Below, piece by piece: positions 37,647-48,750 of a DNA stretch of 64,000 nucleotides (its first letter is position 1; every line of letters begins with the position of its first letter). The position numbers and the translations under genes were made by a program. The notes below the pieces were generated by a model. It saw only the letters and a program-made list of their open reading frames with translations. It was not told the origin of the DNA and did no database searches. Source of the DNA: Vibrionaceae bacterium (GTDB lineage Bacteria; Pseudomonadota; Gammaproteobacteria; Enterobacterales; Vibrionaceae); NCBI GenBank assembly GCA_018222805.1, contig JAAEZQ010000014.1, positions 34,857-98,856 of the forward strand. Reading direction: 5' to 3'.

Positions 37647-39317
37647 TTACGAAGTTGTGGGAATAATAAAACTCATTTTAGTAAATTGATGCTTCTCGCA
37701 CGCAATTTTTAGCGCTGAATCACGCCCAAATTGATTTGTGAGACGTTTGTCGACAATTTCCATACCTAAACCAGAGTGGTTGTCTTTAGGTGGCTCAAAA
37801 CTGCCTGCATTGTCTTCCACGGTAATCAGATGACCTTGTGGATGCGCTTGGCTGTATATTCTCACCTTGCCGCCTTCCAGAAGATTAGAAACCCCGTGTT
37901 TAATGGCATTTTCTACCAAGGGCTGGAGTGTAAAGCTTGGTAACTTGATGTCCAGTAATTCTGGTTCAATATCTATCTCGACTTCGAGTCGGTCAGTAAA
38001 GCGAGCCTTCTCAATACTTAGGTAAGAGTTCACATGAGCAAGCTCTTCTTTTAGCGTTACCGTGTTGATGTTCTGTTTTAAGTTACTGCGGAAGAAATGC
38101 GATAAGTTTTGGATCAATTCACGAGCTTTATCCGGGTCACGTCGCGTGATTGCACTGATAGTATTGAGTGCATTAAATAGAAAATGCGGATTAACCTGAG
38201 CGTGAAGTAATTTGATTTCTGCTTGTGCTAACAAAGTCTGTTGTTGCTGATAATCGCCATATAAAATCTGGCTGGATAACAGCTGTGCAATCCCTTCTGC
38301 CATAGACATGTTGACGGTTGAAAACAGTTTTCGCTTCGGCTCATACAGCTTGATAGTACCTATCACTTCCTTGCCCGCACGAAGAGGAATGATAAGCGCA
38401 GATCCCAGCTTACAGTCTTTGGCAATGGAGCACTGGTAAGGGCGCTCGGAGCCATCGAGATAAATGATGTCATTCTTTTCCATCGAGTCTAAAGTACTTT
38501 GCGATGAAATCGGGGTGTTTGGCTTATGGTGATCATCGCCGATACCAACAAAGGCGAGGATTTTTTCCTGATCGGTAATCGCAACCGCCCCGACTTTTGT
38601 CTCTTCATAAATAATACGGGCGATTTTTTCTGCGTTTTCAGTGTTAAAACCGTTACTTAAAATGCCCACTGAGCGGTCAGCAATGGTTAACGCTCTACGA
38701 GAAAAAGTCGCGGAGTATTTTTCAAAAATGGTTTTCCTATCTTGAAGAATACTCATGAACAGAGCAGCGCCGAACGAGTTGGCAATGATCATCGGAGCGG
38801 CAATCGCAGATACCAACTCATAAGCCTGGTCGAACGGTTTTGCGACCGCGAGCAGCAAGATCATCTGCACCACTTCTGCCACAAAGGTAATACTGAATAC
38901 CACGCTTGGGTTAAATAATAGTACGCCTTTGTTACGCTTGATTAGGTACACATGGAGCAGTCCACCGATAACCCCTTCCGCAGTTGTAGAGATAGCACAA
39001 GCCAGATCGGTAAAGCCACCAAGCGTATAGCGATGAATACCGCCAGTAAGACCCACAGCAAATCCAACCACAGGCCCGCCAAACAAACCTCCCATCACCG
39101 CACCGATAGCACGAGTATTGGCTATCGCATCATTGATATGCAGGCCAAAGTAGGTGCCGAGAATACAAAAGCCTGAAAAGAGTACATAGCAAATTAAGCG
39201 ATGGCTTAAGCGTGAAGAAATGCTCAGCAAAGGTAGAATAATCGGTGTTTTACTCAGCATGTACGCCAGTACCAAGTAAACACACATTTGCTGTAAGAGA
39301 GAAATAACCAGTTCCAT
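37647..39317 (-). CDS. btsS: LytS-type sensor kinase, BtsS (YehU) type
   Basis: A 556-residue membrane histidine kinase. Domains: 5TM-LytS membrane sensor (about 1-195), GAF (about 220-345), and LytS kinase with phosphorylated H378 in QVNPHFLFNAL, then the ATPase with LVENAIKHG and GLGMEIV. E. coli BtsS is the high-affinity pyruvate receptor; the ligand here is inferred by homology and by the neighbouring transporter. Upstream of btsR. Confidence 0.92.
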   Translation of the reverse strand: MELVISLLQQMCVYLVLAYMLSKTPIILPLLSISSRLSHRLICYVLFSGFCILGTYFGLHINDAIANTRAIGAVMGGLFGGPVVGFAVGLTGGIHRYTLGGFTDLACAISTTAEGVIGGLLHVYLIKRNKGVLLFNPSVVFSITFVAEVVQMILLLAVAKPFDQAYELVSAIAAPMIIANSFGAALFMSILQDRKTIFEKYSATFSRRALTIADRSVGILSNGFNTENAEKIARIIYEETKVGAVAITDQEKILAFVGIGDDHHKPNTPISSQSTLDSMEKNDIIYLDGSERPYQCSIAKDCKLGSALIIPLRAGKEVIGTIKLYEPKRKLFSTVNMSMAEGIAQLLSSQILYGDYQQQQTLLAQAEIKLLHAQVNPHFLFNALNTISAITRRDPDKARELIQNLSHFFRSNLKQNINTVTLKEELAHVNSYLSIEKARFTDRLEVEIDIEPELLDIKLPSFTLQPLVENAIKHGVSNLLEGGKVRIYSQAHPQGHLITVEDNAGSFEPPKDNHSGLGMEIVDKRLTNQFGRDSALKIACEKHQFTKMSFIIPTTS

Positions 39318-39350
39318 AGCGAACCTAACCTGAAATCAATGCTGTTATTG

Positions 39351-39402
39351 TATACCTAAACAACCTCAAGGTTTTATCAGCCTTTAAAGTCACTTGGGTA
39401 TA
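39351..39402. repeat. Imperfect inverted-repeat element (Vibrio small palindromic type)
   Basis: Ends TATACCTAAACAACCTCAAGG (about 39351-39371, written here in two-arm form) and the inverse of TATACCCAAGTGACTTTAAAG (to 39402) face each other around a short centre. A half of the same motif, TATACCCAAATGACTTCAAG, occurs at about 50897-50916. It lies between the btsS start and the transporter terminator. Confidence 0.5.
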
Positions 39403-39404
39403 AA

Positions 39405-39434
39405 ACAAAAAGAGCCTGCATTGGGCAGGCTCTC
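39405..39434 (-). terminator. Terminator of the CstA-family gene
   Basis: A 9-bp stem agagcctgc/gcaggctct with a T tract on the minus strand, 31 bases after the stop. Confidence 0.85.
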
Positions 39435-39464
39435 TATCTTAATCATTCAGTGAATATGCTGAGA

Positions 39465-40949
39465 TTAAGCAGTTTCAGATACCGCTTGTGGTTTCTCTTC
39501 GTCAGCCAGTTCAGTTTCGCCTTTACCTTTAGAGGTTTTGATAACGTAACCTGTAACAACGAGTGAGAAGATGATACCTGCGATAGTTGACACTTGCATT
39601 GGCAGACCAAAACCTAGTGAGCTGTTGTTCAGAATGAACGTTGCACACACTGTTGTCATGAACATTGCAGGGATAGTAGTAATCCAGTGCAGTTTGTTGT
39701 GACGTAGTAGGTAAGCCGACGCAGTCCAAAGCATCATTACTGCTGTAGTTTGGTTTGCGAACCCGAAGTAACGCCAGATGATACCGAAGTCAACTTGAGT
39801 CAGGATACCACCGATAACGAACAGCGGAAGAGCCATCAGTAGTCGGTTGCGTAGTGTTTTCTGTTCCATGTTGAAGTATTCAGCAAGGATCAGACGGCTT
39901 GAACGGAACGCAGTGTCACCTGAAGTGATAGGCAGGATAACCACACCTAGGAACGCGATGATACCGCCGAACACACCTAGTAGACCAAATGATGCGCTGT
40001 ATACCACGTTACCAGGACCACCGTTCTTCACTGCTTCTGACAGTGCGTCTAGAGAGCCGAAGAATGACAGAGCGATAGCACACCAGATTAGAGCGATAAC
40101 GCCTTCACCAATCATTGCACCGTAAAATACGAAGCGACCGTTTTTCTCATTTTCCATACAACGCGCCATCAGTGGAGACTGAGTCGCGTGGAAGCCAGAG
40201 ATTGCACCACATGCGATTGTGATGAATAGCGCTGGCCATAGAGGCATGTCATTCGGGTTTAGGTTGCTGAACATGTCTGATACTTGGAAGTCACCCATTA
40301 CGGTGTGTTCGCTAGAGAATGCTACAGCAGTCATCAGGCCAACAGACATGAAAATTAGTAGTGCGCCAAACAGTGGGTAGAAACGGCCGATGATCTTATC
40401 AACAGGAACGATAGTCGCAATGATGTAGTACGCAAAGATTGCGATAACCATTGTTGTCATGCTTACGTTTAGGCTTGTTTGATCGTTGATTAGGTTTGTG
40501 ATCATGCCAGCCGGTGCTGATACGAATACCACACCAACAAGAAGCAATAAGACAATGGCAAAAATGTTCATAAAGTGTTTTGCGCCATTACCTAGGTAAC
40601 GTCCAGTAATGGTTGGTACAGAAGCCCCGCCGTTACGAACAGATAGCATACCTGAGAAGTAATCGTGTACCGCGCCTGCAAAAATACAGCCGATAACAAT
40701 CCATAACATTGCCGCTGGGCCGTATAGCGCACCCATGATTGGGCCAAAGATAGGACCTACGCCAGCGATGTTAAGTAGCTGAACTAGGTAAACTTTCTTG
40801 GTTGACATTGGAACATAGTCAACACCATCTGCTTTAGTGTGAGCAGGCGTTTGGCGTTTTTCATTGATGCCGAAAATTTTCTCGACGAAAGCGCCGTAGA
40901 TGAAGTATCCGCCGATTAGGGCTGCGACACAGGTTAGAAACCACATCAT
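39465..40949 (-). CDS. CstA/BtsT-family carbon starvation (pyruvate-type) transporter, short form
   Basis: A 494-residue, highly hydrophobic protein with about 13 segments, of the CstA family. Conserved features: GPIFGPIMGALYGPAAMLW near residues 66-84, AGAVHDYFSGMLSVR near 91-105, GFHATQSPLMARC near 257-269, and TSGDTAFRSSRLI near 345-357. E. coli CstA and BtsT are about 700 residues; this is the shorter subfamily. E. coli members import pyruvate or peptides. Placement beside btsSR and a large LytTR-like repeat array upstream support pyruvate-type uptake under BtsR control. Start ATG at 40949 with AAGGA upstream. Confidence 0.88.
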   Translation of the reverse strand: MMWFLTCVAALIGGYFIYGAFVEKIFGINEKRQTPAHTKADGVDYVPMSTKKVYLVQLLNIAGVGPIFGPIMGALYGPAAMLWIVIGCIFAGAVHDYFSGMLSVRNGGASVPTITGRYLGNGAKHFMNIFAIVLLLLVGVVFVSAPAGMITNLINDQTSLNVSMTTMVIAIFAYYIIATIVPVDKIIGRFYPLFGALLIFMSVGLMTAVAFSSEHTVMGDFQVSDMFSNLNPNDMPLWPALFITIACGAISGFHATQSPLMARCMENEKNGRFVFYGAMIGEGVIALIWCAIALSFFGSLDALSEAVKNGGPGNVVYSASFGLLGVFGGIIAFLGVVILPITSGDTAFRSSRLILAEYFNMEQKTLRNRLLMALPLFVIGGILTQVDFGIIWRYFGFANQTTAVMMLWTASAYLLRHNKLHWITTIPAMFMTTVCATFILNNSSLGFGLPMQVSTIAGIIFSLVVTGYVIKTSKGKGETELADEEKPQAVSETA

Positions 40950-41280
40950 AACTATTGTCCTTGGTTAGTAGGATAGGGTAATTGTTTTTAATTTCAGGAT
41001 GCATGTTAAGTGCTGCTTTTGTTAATTGCATTCGCTTAGTCGATGAGCGGTCGAATAGGGTTACGAGTGGTCGATATGGCCTTTGAGTGGTTTTAAGTGC
41101 TGCTCAGTGGTTGCTCTGAGCAGTAAATGGTATTTGGGTGGAATGAGTGGTACTGATGTTAGCGTGAGTGGTTGGTTTTCACAGTCAGCGTCTAAATACG
41201 CAGATAAACGGTCAAGGTGCGAATTTAGTGGTAAGCTTATTTTGAAAACAAATTTTTAAAACAAAGAGTTAAGGGAAAAT
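40950..41280. other. 331-base divergent control region with repeat array
   Basis: Intergenic region between the CstA-family gene (leftward) and the DUF2799 lipoprotein gene (rightward). It is dominated by the direct-repeat array at 41044-41232; about 95 bases separate the array from the transporter start and 48 from the lipoprotein start. No reading frame of note. Confidence 0.8.
41044..41232 (-). promoter_or_regulatory. Array of about ten 20-bp-period LytTR/BtsR-like direct repeats
   Basis: On the plus strand the core TRAGYGGT (minus strand ACCRCTYA) starts at 41044, 41064, 41084, 41104, 41124, 41144, 41165, 41185, 41205 and 41225. Four copies are exact (41044, 41084, 41144, 41165); five match 7 of 8; the copy at 41185 matches only 5. 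Spacing is 20 bases eight times and 21 once. From memory, E. coli BtsR binds two direct repeats ACC(G/A)CT(C/T)A 13 bases apart in the btsT promoter, so the motif fits and BtsR encoded next door is the likely binder. A tenfold array is unusual. Confidence 0.8.
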
Positions 41281-41622
41281 ATGAAAAAGGCAACGTTAGG
41301 GTTAGCGCTGGCTTTATTGGCAGGGTGTTCCGCTACCACAGAAGATCTCGCTCAATCTGGGGACTGGTATCAAATCGGTTATCAGGATGGCGTCGCAGGT
41401 CATACATCACGCACGGTGAAAGAGTTAAGCACCATGGGCAATGTAAAACAAGGAGATTACGACCAAGGTTATCTCGAAGGGTTGTCTGAATATTGTAACC
41501 CTGACTTTGCGTATCAGATTGGATTATCTGGTCAGTATTACGAGGGGGTATGCGAAGGTACGAAACAAGCACAAAAATTCCGTATGGAATGGCAACGTGG
41601 CTGGAACGAATACAGTAACTAA
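41281..41622 (+). CDS. DUF2799-type small lipoprotein
   Basis: A 113-residue exported protein. Signal sequence with lipobox LAGC gives lipidated Cys16; Ser at +2 favours the outer membrane. The mature part has repeated YQIGYQDG / YDQGYLEGLSEYC / YQIGLSG patterns, typical of DUF2799 lipoproteins, whose function is unknown. The ATG follows AAGGGAA. Its promoter region is shared with the divergent transporter and includes the repeat array. Confidence 0.82.
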   Translation: MKKATLGLALALLAGCSATTEDLAQSGDWYQIGYQDGVAGHTSRTVKELSTMGNVKQGDYDQGYLEGLSEYCNPDFAYQIGLSGQYYEGVCEGTKQAQKFRMEWQRGWNEYSN

Positions 41623-41728
41623 CGTAGTTTCATAATCAAGACGACCGTCTGACTTGTTAATCTTCTGACAAATAGGGGGAGTTGTTTGGTTTACTTTTGT
41701 CATTGAATTTGAATTCAGAGTGATTCCG

Positions 41729-42061
41729 ATGATGAAAAAGTACCTCCTGCTCACTTTAGTTTTATTGCCTCTGACGACCAATGCGTCTAATGCGCTGAAG
41801 GATACGATTAAAGCGAAACGTAAGTACGAGCATAGCAAAAGTCATATAACTAATACGCTTGATAATACTAAACGTGATATCGAAGAGATCACCAGTGGAA
41901 CTTACGTGCAGAATCAGGCCAAGCGTGAGGTTAAGAAAGCGACGAGCAAGTACACCAACAAAGTGGAACACGTCAAGAATGCCACCGATTCTGAACATAT
42001 TAAGCGTAAAGCGAACAATGAGCTCAATCGCCAGGTTGATGAATGGCTCTATGAAGATTAA
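41729..42061 (+). CDS. Small exported protein, unknown
   Basis: About 110 residues, starting at ATG 41729 or the next ATG (41732); a GTG at 41720 is also open. An N-terminal hydrophobic signal (KKYLLLTLVLLPLTTNA) suggests export without a lipobox. The mature part is highly charged and predicted helical, rich in Lys and Glu, possibly a coiled coil. I recognise no family. It lies 100 bases after the DUF2799 gene and ends at a strong terminator. Confidence 0.65.
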   Translation: MMKKYLLLTLVLLPLTTNASNALKDTIKAKRKYEHSKSHITNTLDNTKRDIEEITSGTYVQNQAKREVKKATSKYTNKVEHVKNATDSEHIKRKANNELNRQVDEWLYED

Positions 42062-42069
42062 CGAGTAAT

Positions 42070-42100
42070 AAAAAAGGTGACACCCAGTCACCTTTTTTAT
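42070..42100. terminator. Terminator between the small exported gene and murQ
   Basis: Stem aaaaaggtgac/gtcacctttttt with a short loop; A and T flanks on both sides allow use in both directions. Confidence 0.88.
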
Positions 42101-42116
42101 GCTTACTTGTTTATGA

Positions 42117-44172
<2,056 letters not shown>

Positions 44173-44261
44173 AGCCGATCTCGTCAATTCTTCATTCGCT
44201 TATTGTAAAGCAAATCTGAAGCGAATAACCTCATTTGGTACCAGATATTTGAGGAGAAAAC

Positions 44262-45245
44262 ATGGGTCCGTTATGGGTTGACGTTGCAGGCTATGAGTTG
44301 ACTGCTGAAGACAAAGAAATTTTGGAGCATCCAACGGTTGGTGGCTTGATTCTGTTTACGCGTAATTATCATGATAGTGAGCAACTTCAGGCGCTTACCC
44401 AGTCTATCCGCAAAGCGGCGAAACGTCCGCTTCTGATTGGTGTCGATCAGGAAGGAGGGCGAGTACAGCGATTTCGCGAGGGCTTCTCTTTGATCCCTGC
44501 TGCTGATGAATATGCCAAACATCAAAATAGTGAAGAGCTTGCTCGAATGGGCGGATGGCTTATGGCAGCGGAGCTTATTGCTCATGACATTGATTTGAGC
44601 TTCGCCCCTGTATTGGATAAAGGCCATCAATGTAAAGCGATTGGTAACCGAGCCTTTGGGGAAGACGCAGATACCATCCTTCGTCATAGTACTGCGTACA
44701 TGCAAGGGATGAAAAGTATTGGTATGGCGACAACAGGCAAACACTTTCCCGGACATGGTGGCGTGATTGCGGACTCTCACTTGGAAACACCTTATGACGA
44801 GCGCAGTGATATTTTTGAGCAAGACATGGCTATTTTCAAAGCTCAAATCGAGGCGGGTATTTTGGATGCCATGATGCCAGCTCACGTAATTTTTCCGAAC
44901 TACGACTCTCAACCAGCCAGTGGTTCCGAATATTGGCTGAAGACCATTCTACGTCAGCAACTTGGTTTCAAAGGTTTGATCTTCTCTGATGATTTGACCA
45001 TGGAAGGCGCGGTTATCATGGGAGGACCTGCAGAACGCTCAATTCAGGCTTTGAATGCTGGGTGCGATATGCTGTTGATATGCAATAAAAGAGATGCTCA
45101 GGTCGAAGCTCTGGATAACTTACCTATCACGAGTGTGCCGCAAGCCAGCGCGCTACTGAAAAAACAGAACTTTTCTCTGAGTGAGCTTAAGTTGTCACAA
45201 GAGTGGAAACAAGCCAGCGAAGCGATGAAGCGTTTAATTCCATAA
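44262..45245 (+). CDS. nagZ: Beta-N-acetylhexosaminidase NagZ
   Basis: A 327-residue cytosolic family-3 glycosidase that removes GlcNAc from anhydromuropeptides and thereby shapes the signal that controls AmpC-type beta-lactamases. Catalytic and family motifs: [12 protein letters not shown] near 60-71, KHFPGHG near 165-171 (catalytic His), and FSDDLTMEG near 244-252 (nucleophile Asp). The ATG follows GAGGAG. With anmK and murQ it forms a recycling locus. Confidence 0.96.
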   Translation: MGPLWVDVAGYELTAEDKEILEHPTVGGLILFTRNYHDSEQLQALTQSIRKAAKRPLLIGVDQEGGRVQRFREGFSLIPAADEYAKHQNSEELARMGGWLMAAELIAHDIDLSFAPVLDKGHQCKAIGNRAFGEDADTILRHSTAYMQGMKSIGMATTGKHFPGHGGVIADSHLETPYDERSDIFEQDMAIFKAQIEAGILDAMMPAHVIFPNYDSQPASGSEYWLKTILRQQLGFKGLIFSDDLTMEGAVIMGGPAERSIQALNAGCDMLLICNKRDAQVEALDNLPITSVPQASALLKKQNFSLSELKLSQEWKQASEAMKRLIP

Positions 45246-45290
45246 ACTTCAGTATTTGCAAGCACGTAAACTGCTAAAAACATCGAACTC

Positions 45291-45321
45291 AAGCCAAACT
45301 TAAGTTAAGTTTGGCTTTTGC
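45291..45321 (+). terminator. nagZ terminator
   Basis: A perfect 12-bp stem (45291-45302 with 45306-45317), 3-base loop, then a modest T tract. It lies 46 bases after the stop codon. Confidence 0.7.
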
Positions 45322-45327
45322 ATTTAA

Positions 45328-45345
45328 TGTGAACTTAAGTTTACA
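45328..45345 (+). promoter_or_regulatory. TyrR box upstream of aroF
   Basis: TGTGAA-N6-TTTACA matches the TyrR consensus TGTAAA-N6-TTTACA with one mismatch. It lies about 120 bases before aroF, as for E. coli aroF-tyrA. Confidence 0.75.
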
Positions 45346-45350
45346 TTAAA

Positions 45351-45368
45351 TGTTTTTTAAAATGTACA
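45351..45368 (+). promoter_or_regulatory. Weak TyrR box
   Basis: TGT-N12-ACA at 45351-45368 keeps only the outer TGT and ACA. Its centre is 23 bases from the strong box, a spacing common for strong-weak TyrR pairs. Confidence 0.5.
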
Positions 45369-45465
45369 CTTGTTTTTATCATTTAGCCTGTTATCTTGTC
45401 GTTAAAGCTTAGTTGTCTCACCAAGGATTTGGTTGGGTGTAAAAAATAATATACAGGTCAAGGTT

Positions 45466-46539
45466 ATGAAAAAAAGTGAATTAAGCGACATTAACATCGT
45501 CGAAGAACAGGTTCTTATCACTCCTGATGAGTTAAAAGCAAAGCTACCTCTGAGTGAAAAAGCACGTCGCTTTATCCAAGAATCTCGTCAAACCATTGCT
45601 AACATCATTCATAAGAAAGATCACCGTCTGCTTGTTGTGTGTGGACCTTGTTCTATCCACGATATTGATGCAGCGAAGGACTACGCAAAACGTCTTAAAG
45701 CTCTTTCAGAACAACTAAGCGACCAACTGTATATTGTAATGCGTGTTTACTTTGAAAAGCCTCGTACTACCGTTGGCTGGAAAGGTTTAGTTAACGACCC
45801 ACATCTGGATGGCAGTTTTGATATCGAACATGGTCTGCATGTCGGTCGTGAATTACTGGTTGACCTGGCAGAGATGGAAATTCCGCTAGCAACAGAAGCT
45901 CTTGATCCGATCAGCCCTCAGTACATCGCAGATACCTTTAGTTGGGCAGCGATTGGTGCGCGTACCACGGAATCGCAAACTCACCGTGAAATGGCGAGTG
46001 GCCTGTCTATGCCAATTGGTTTTAAAAACGGTACCGATGGTAGCTTAGCGACCGCTATCAACGCGATGCAAGCAGCCTCTTCTAGCCACCGTTTCATGGG
46101 TATTAACCGTGAAGGACAAGTCGCTCTGCTAACGACTCAGGGCAACCCAAATGGTCACGTAATTCTGCGTGGCGGTAAGCAGACGAACTACGATTCGGTA
46201 TCCGTAACTGAGTGTGAACAAGAAATGGCGAAGTCAGGCCTTGACGCTTCATTAATGGTGGATTGTAGCCACGCTAACTCGCGTAAAGACTACCGCCGTC
46301 AACCGCTGGTTGCTGAAGACGTTATCCATCAAATTCGTGAAGGTAACAAGTCTATTATTGGCCTGATGATTGAAAGCCACATCAACGAAGGCAATCAATC
46401 TTCTGATTTGAAACTCGAAGAGATGAAATACGGTGTATCAATCACCGACGCATGTATCAATTGGGAGTCAACTGAGGCACTATTACGTCATGCACACGAA
46501 GAGCTGGTGCCTTTCTTAGAGAATCGCCTAAAAGGCTAA
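45466..46539 (+). CDS. aroF: 3-deoxy-7-phosphoheptulonate synthase, Tyr-type
   Basis: A 357-residue class I DAHP synthase, the first enzyme of the shikimate pathway, joining PEP and erythrose 4-phosphate. Active-site stretches: CGPCSIHD near 60-67, [11 protein letters not shown] near 94-104, [16 protein letters not shown] near 168-183, and MVDCSHANS near 260-268. Linkage to tyrA and upstream TyrR boxes point to the tyrosine-sensitive isozyme AroF. An upstream GTG (45433) is open; the ATG at 45466 gives the standard N-terminus. Confidence 0.94.
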   Translation: MKKSELSDINIVEEQVLITPDELKAKLPLSEKARRFIQESRQTIANIIHKKDHRLLVVCGPCSIHDIDAAKDYAKRLKALSEQLSDQLYIVMRVYFEKPRTTVGWKGLVNDPHLDGSFDIEHGLHVGRELLVDLAEMEIPLATEALDPISPQYIADTFSWAAIGARTTESQTHREMASGLSMPIGFKNGTDGSLATAINAMQAASSSHRFMGINREGQVALLTTQGNPNGHVILRGGKQTNYDSVSVTECEQEMAKSGLDASLMVDCSHANSRKDYRRQPLVAEDVIHQIREGNKSIIGLMIESHINEGNQSSDLKLEEMKYGVSITDACINWESTEALLRHAHEELVPFLENRLKG

Positions 46540-46567
46540 AAAACGGAACTTATTTAAAGGAACATCA

Positions 46568-47695
46568 ATGGCAGTTGAACTTAACGCATTACGCGATCAG
46601 ATTGATGCAGTCGACAAGCAAATGCTTGAGCTTTTAGCCCAGCGTTTAGCGCTGGTAGAAAAAGTGGGTGAAGTAAAAAGCGAACACGGTTTGCCAATTT
46701 ATGCCCCTGATCGAGAGGCTGCAATGTTAGCGTCTCGTCGAGCTGAAGCTGAAAAAATGGGGGTACCCCCACAGCTGATCGAAGACATTCTTCGTCGTAC
46801 TATGCGTGAGTCCTATGCCAGTGAAAAAGATTCCGGTTTTAAGTGTTTGAATCCAGAATTGCGCTCAGTTGTGATTATCGGCGGTAACGGGCAACTGGGC
46901 GGTCTGTTTGGGCGCATGTTCAAGCTGTCGGGTTACCAGGTCAAAGTTCTGGGCAGTAAAGACTGGGATCGTGCGGATGAAATTCTAGACAACGCTGGTT
47001 TAGTCGTGGTCACGGTACCGATTCATCTGACGGAAGGGGTTATCGAGAAACTTGGTAACTTGCCAGAAGATTGCATTTTGTGTGATTTAACGTCGATTAA
47101 GTCGAAGCCACTGCAAGCAATGCTTAATGTGCACTCTGGACCTGTGGTTGGCCTTCACCCGATGTTTGGCCCTGATGTCCCTAGCCTTGCGAAGCAGGTT
47201 ATCGTGTACTGTGATGGCCGTGGCAACGAGCATTACCAATGGCTACTACAACAATTTGGTATTTGGGGCGCAAGCTTGTGCCAGATTGAAGCAGAAGAAC
47301 ACGATCATGGCATGACACTGATTCAGGCACTGCGCCACTTTACGTCGTTTGCTTACGGCATGCACTTAAGTAAAGAGAACCCGAATATCGATCAGTTGCT
47401 CAAACTAAGCTCGCCTATCTACCGCCTTGAATTGGCGATGGTTGGACGACTGTTTGGTCAGGACCCGAATTTGTACGGCGATATTATTTTCTCTTCTCAA
47501 GAGAATATCGATATGATCAAGCGATTCCATCATCGTTTGGGTGATGCGGTGGCGATTCTGGATAGCAAAGACAAAACGCGATTCATCGAAAATTTCAAGC
47601 AGGTGAGTGATTGGTTTGGCTCCTACTCTCAACAATTTATGAATGAGAGCCAGAACCTACTCAAGCAAGCCAATGATAATATCAATCGTGGTTAA
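46568..47695 (+). CDS. tyrA: Bifunctional chorismate mutase / prephenate dehydrogenase
   Basis: A 375-residue enzyme of tyrosine synthesis. The N-terminal chorismate mutase (1-90) has [19 protein letters not shown]. The dehydrogenase NAD site is [14 protein letters not shown] near 99-112, with GLHPMFGPD near 197-205. ATG after AAGGAA, 28 bases downstream of aroF: an aroF-tyrA operon, normally TyrR-repressed and feedback-inhibited by tyrosine. Confidence 0.97.
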   Translation: MAVELNALRDQIDAVDKQMLELLAQRLALVEKVGEVKSEHGLPIYAPDREAAMLASRRAEAEKMGVPPQLIEDILRRTMRESYASEKDSGFKCLNPELRSVVIIGGNGQLGGLFGRMFKLSGYQVKVLGSKDWDRADEILDNAGLVVVTVPIHLTEGVIEKLGNLPEDCILCDLTSIKSKPLQAMLNVHSGPVVGLHPMFGPDVPSLAKQVIVYCDGRGNEHYQWLLQQFGIWGASLCQIEAEEHDHGMTLIQALRHFTSFAYGMHLSKENPNIDQLLKLSSPIYRLELAMVGRLFGQDPNLYGDIIFSSQENIDMIKRFHHRLGDAVAILDSKDKTRFIENFKQVSDWFGSYSQQFMNESQNLLKQANDNINRG

Positions 47696-47707
47696 TTACC
47701 TGATATG

Positions 47708-47737
47708 AAAAAGAGCAGCGTTGGCTGCTCTTTTTTA
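47708..47737 (+). terminator. tyrA terminator (bidirectional with the M23 gene)
   Basis: Stem aaaagagcagc/gctgctctttt followed by six T. Confidence 0.88.
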
Positions 47738-47748
47738 TTGGATGACAA

Positions 47749-48750
47749 TCAGTTAACCGCTGTCTCTTTACCTTCTTCACTGGATACGGTGTTGATGCTG
47801 GTATCTCGGTATGGTGAGTTAGTTAAGTTGATTTGCAGACGAACGACGTTATCAATCAACTGAACTAATGGCCCCCATTTCACTTTGTTTTCTTTTTCGA
47901 ACACGTAGTTGAAGTTCTCTGGTGTCCAGTCCATCAAGTATTGAGGGTTCAATGCTCGTCCGAGGAAGCGCACTTCATAATGCAGGTGAGGGCCGGTCGA
48001 ATTACCAGAGTTACCACATCGAGCGATAACATCCCCTTTGCTGACAAATTCCCCGCTTTTCACGTTGAAGTGTTTTAGGTGCGCATAAGAGCTCATAAAA
48101 CCAAACGAATGGCGCAAAGTGAGGTAGTTGCCATACCCTCGGTTACCTGGACGAACCGTCTCTACAACACCATCTGCAGGGGCTAGTACTTCTTCACCAC
48201 GCTTACAGGTTAGGTCGATACCAGTATGAACGTGTCTTTTCCCTGATATCGGGTTGATTCGACTGCCATAAGAGGACGAGATGCGTTGATAAGTGATAGG
48301 GCTGTCGTTAGGGATAAGGCGGAACATCGTTGCACGTACCGCAGAGTCTATTGCTGCAGCATCAATTCTCTCTTCCAGTGCCAAATTGTTTTCATCAAGC
48401 ATCAGTTCTTCATCGGCTAACCCAAGTACCGACTCGACATCAAATACGCGTTTACCCAGCAGCTGAATTTGGTTATTTCTGTCAGTTAAAGATTGAGAAA
48501 GTGAGTGATTGGTATCGAGCTGTTCTTCGTAAAGCGCGGTGATTTCGTTTTTCTCACTCTCCAGTTTAGCGACGGCTTGAACCAGTACATCCTGATCATA
48601 GCGCTGTTGCTGGTTCAAGTACCATGCACCACCAATAACGGCAGGTAACGCGATGACTGAAGCCAACACGGTAACGACCGAAATGCGGCCAAGGTAAAAC
48701 TGCTGATCGCCGTTTTTTGTCGGGATCTGAATGATGATTTTTTTAGACAT
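47749..48750 (-). CDS. M23-family peptidoglycan endopeptidase
   Basis: A 333-residue membrane-anchored or exported protein. One membrane segment at about 24-43, a coiled-coil region (about 60-115), then a LytM/M23 domain with HVHTGIDLTC near 177-186 (first His and Asp ligands), and HLHYEVRF near 253-260 (the HxH motif). All zinc ligands are present, so it should be an active DD-endopeptidase rather than an EnvC-like activator. It may be related to the Vibrio Shy-type endopeptidases, but I cannot tell which. No partner gene adjacent. Confidence 0.88.
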   Translation of the reverse strand: MSKKIIIQIPTKNGDQQFYLGRISVVTVLASVIALPAVIGGAWYLNQQQRYDQDVLVQAVAKLESEKNEITALYEEQLDTNHSLSQSLTDRNNQIQLLGKRVFDVESVLGLADEELMLDENNLALEERIDAAAIDSAVRATMFRLIPNDSPITYQRISSSYGSRINPISGKRHVHTGIDLTCKRGEEVLAPADGVVETVRPGNRGYGNYLTLRHSFGFMSSYAHLKHFNVKSGEFVSKGDVIARCGNSGNSTGPHLHYEVRFLGRALNPQYLMDWTPENFNYVFEKENKVKWGPLVQLIDNVVRLQINLTNSPYRDTSINTVSSEEGKETAVN

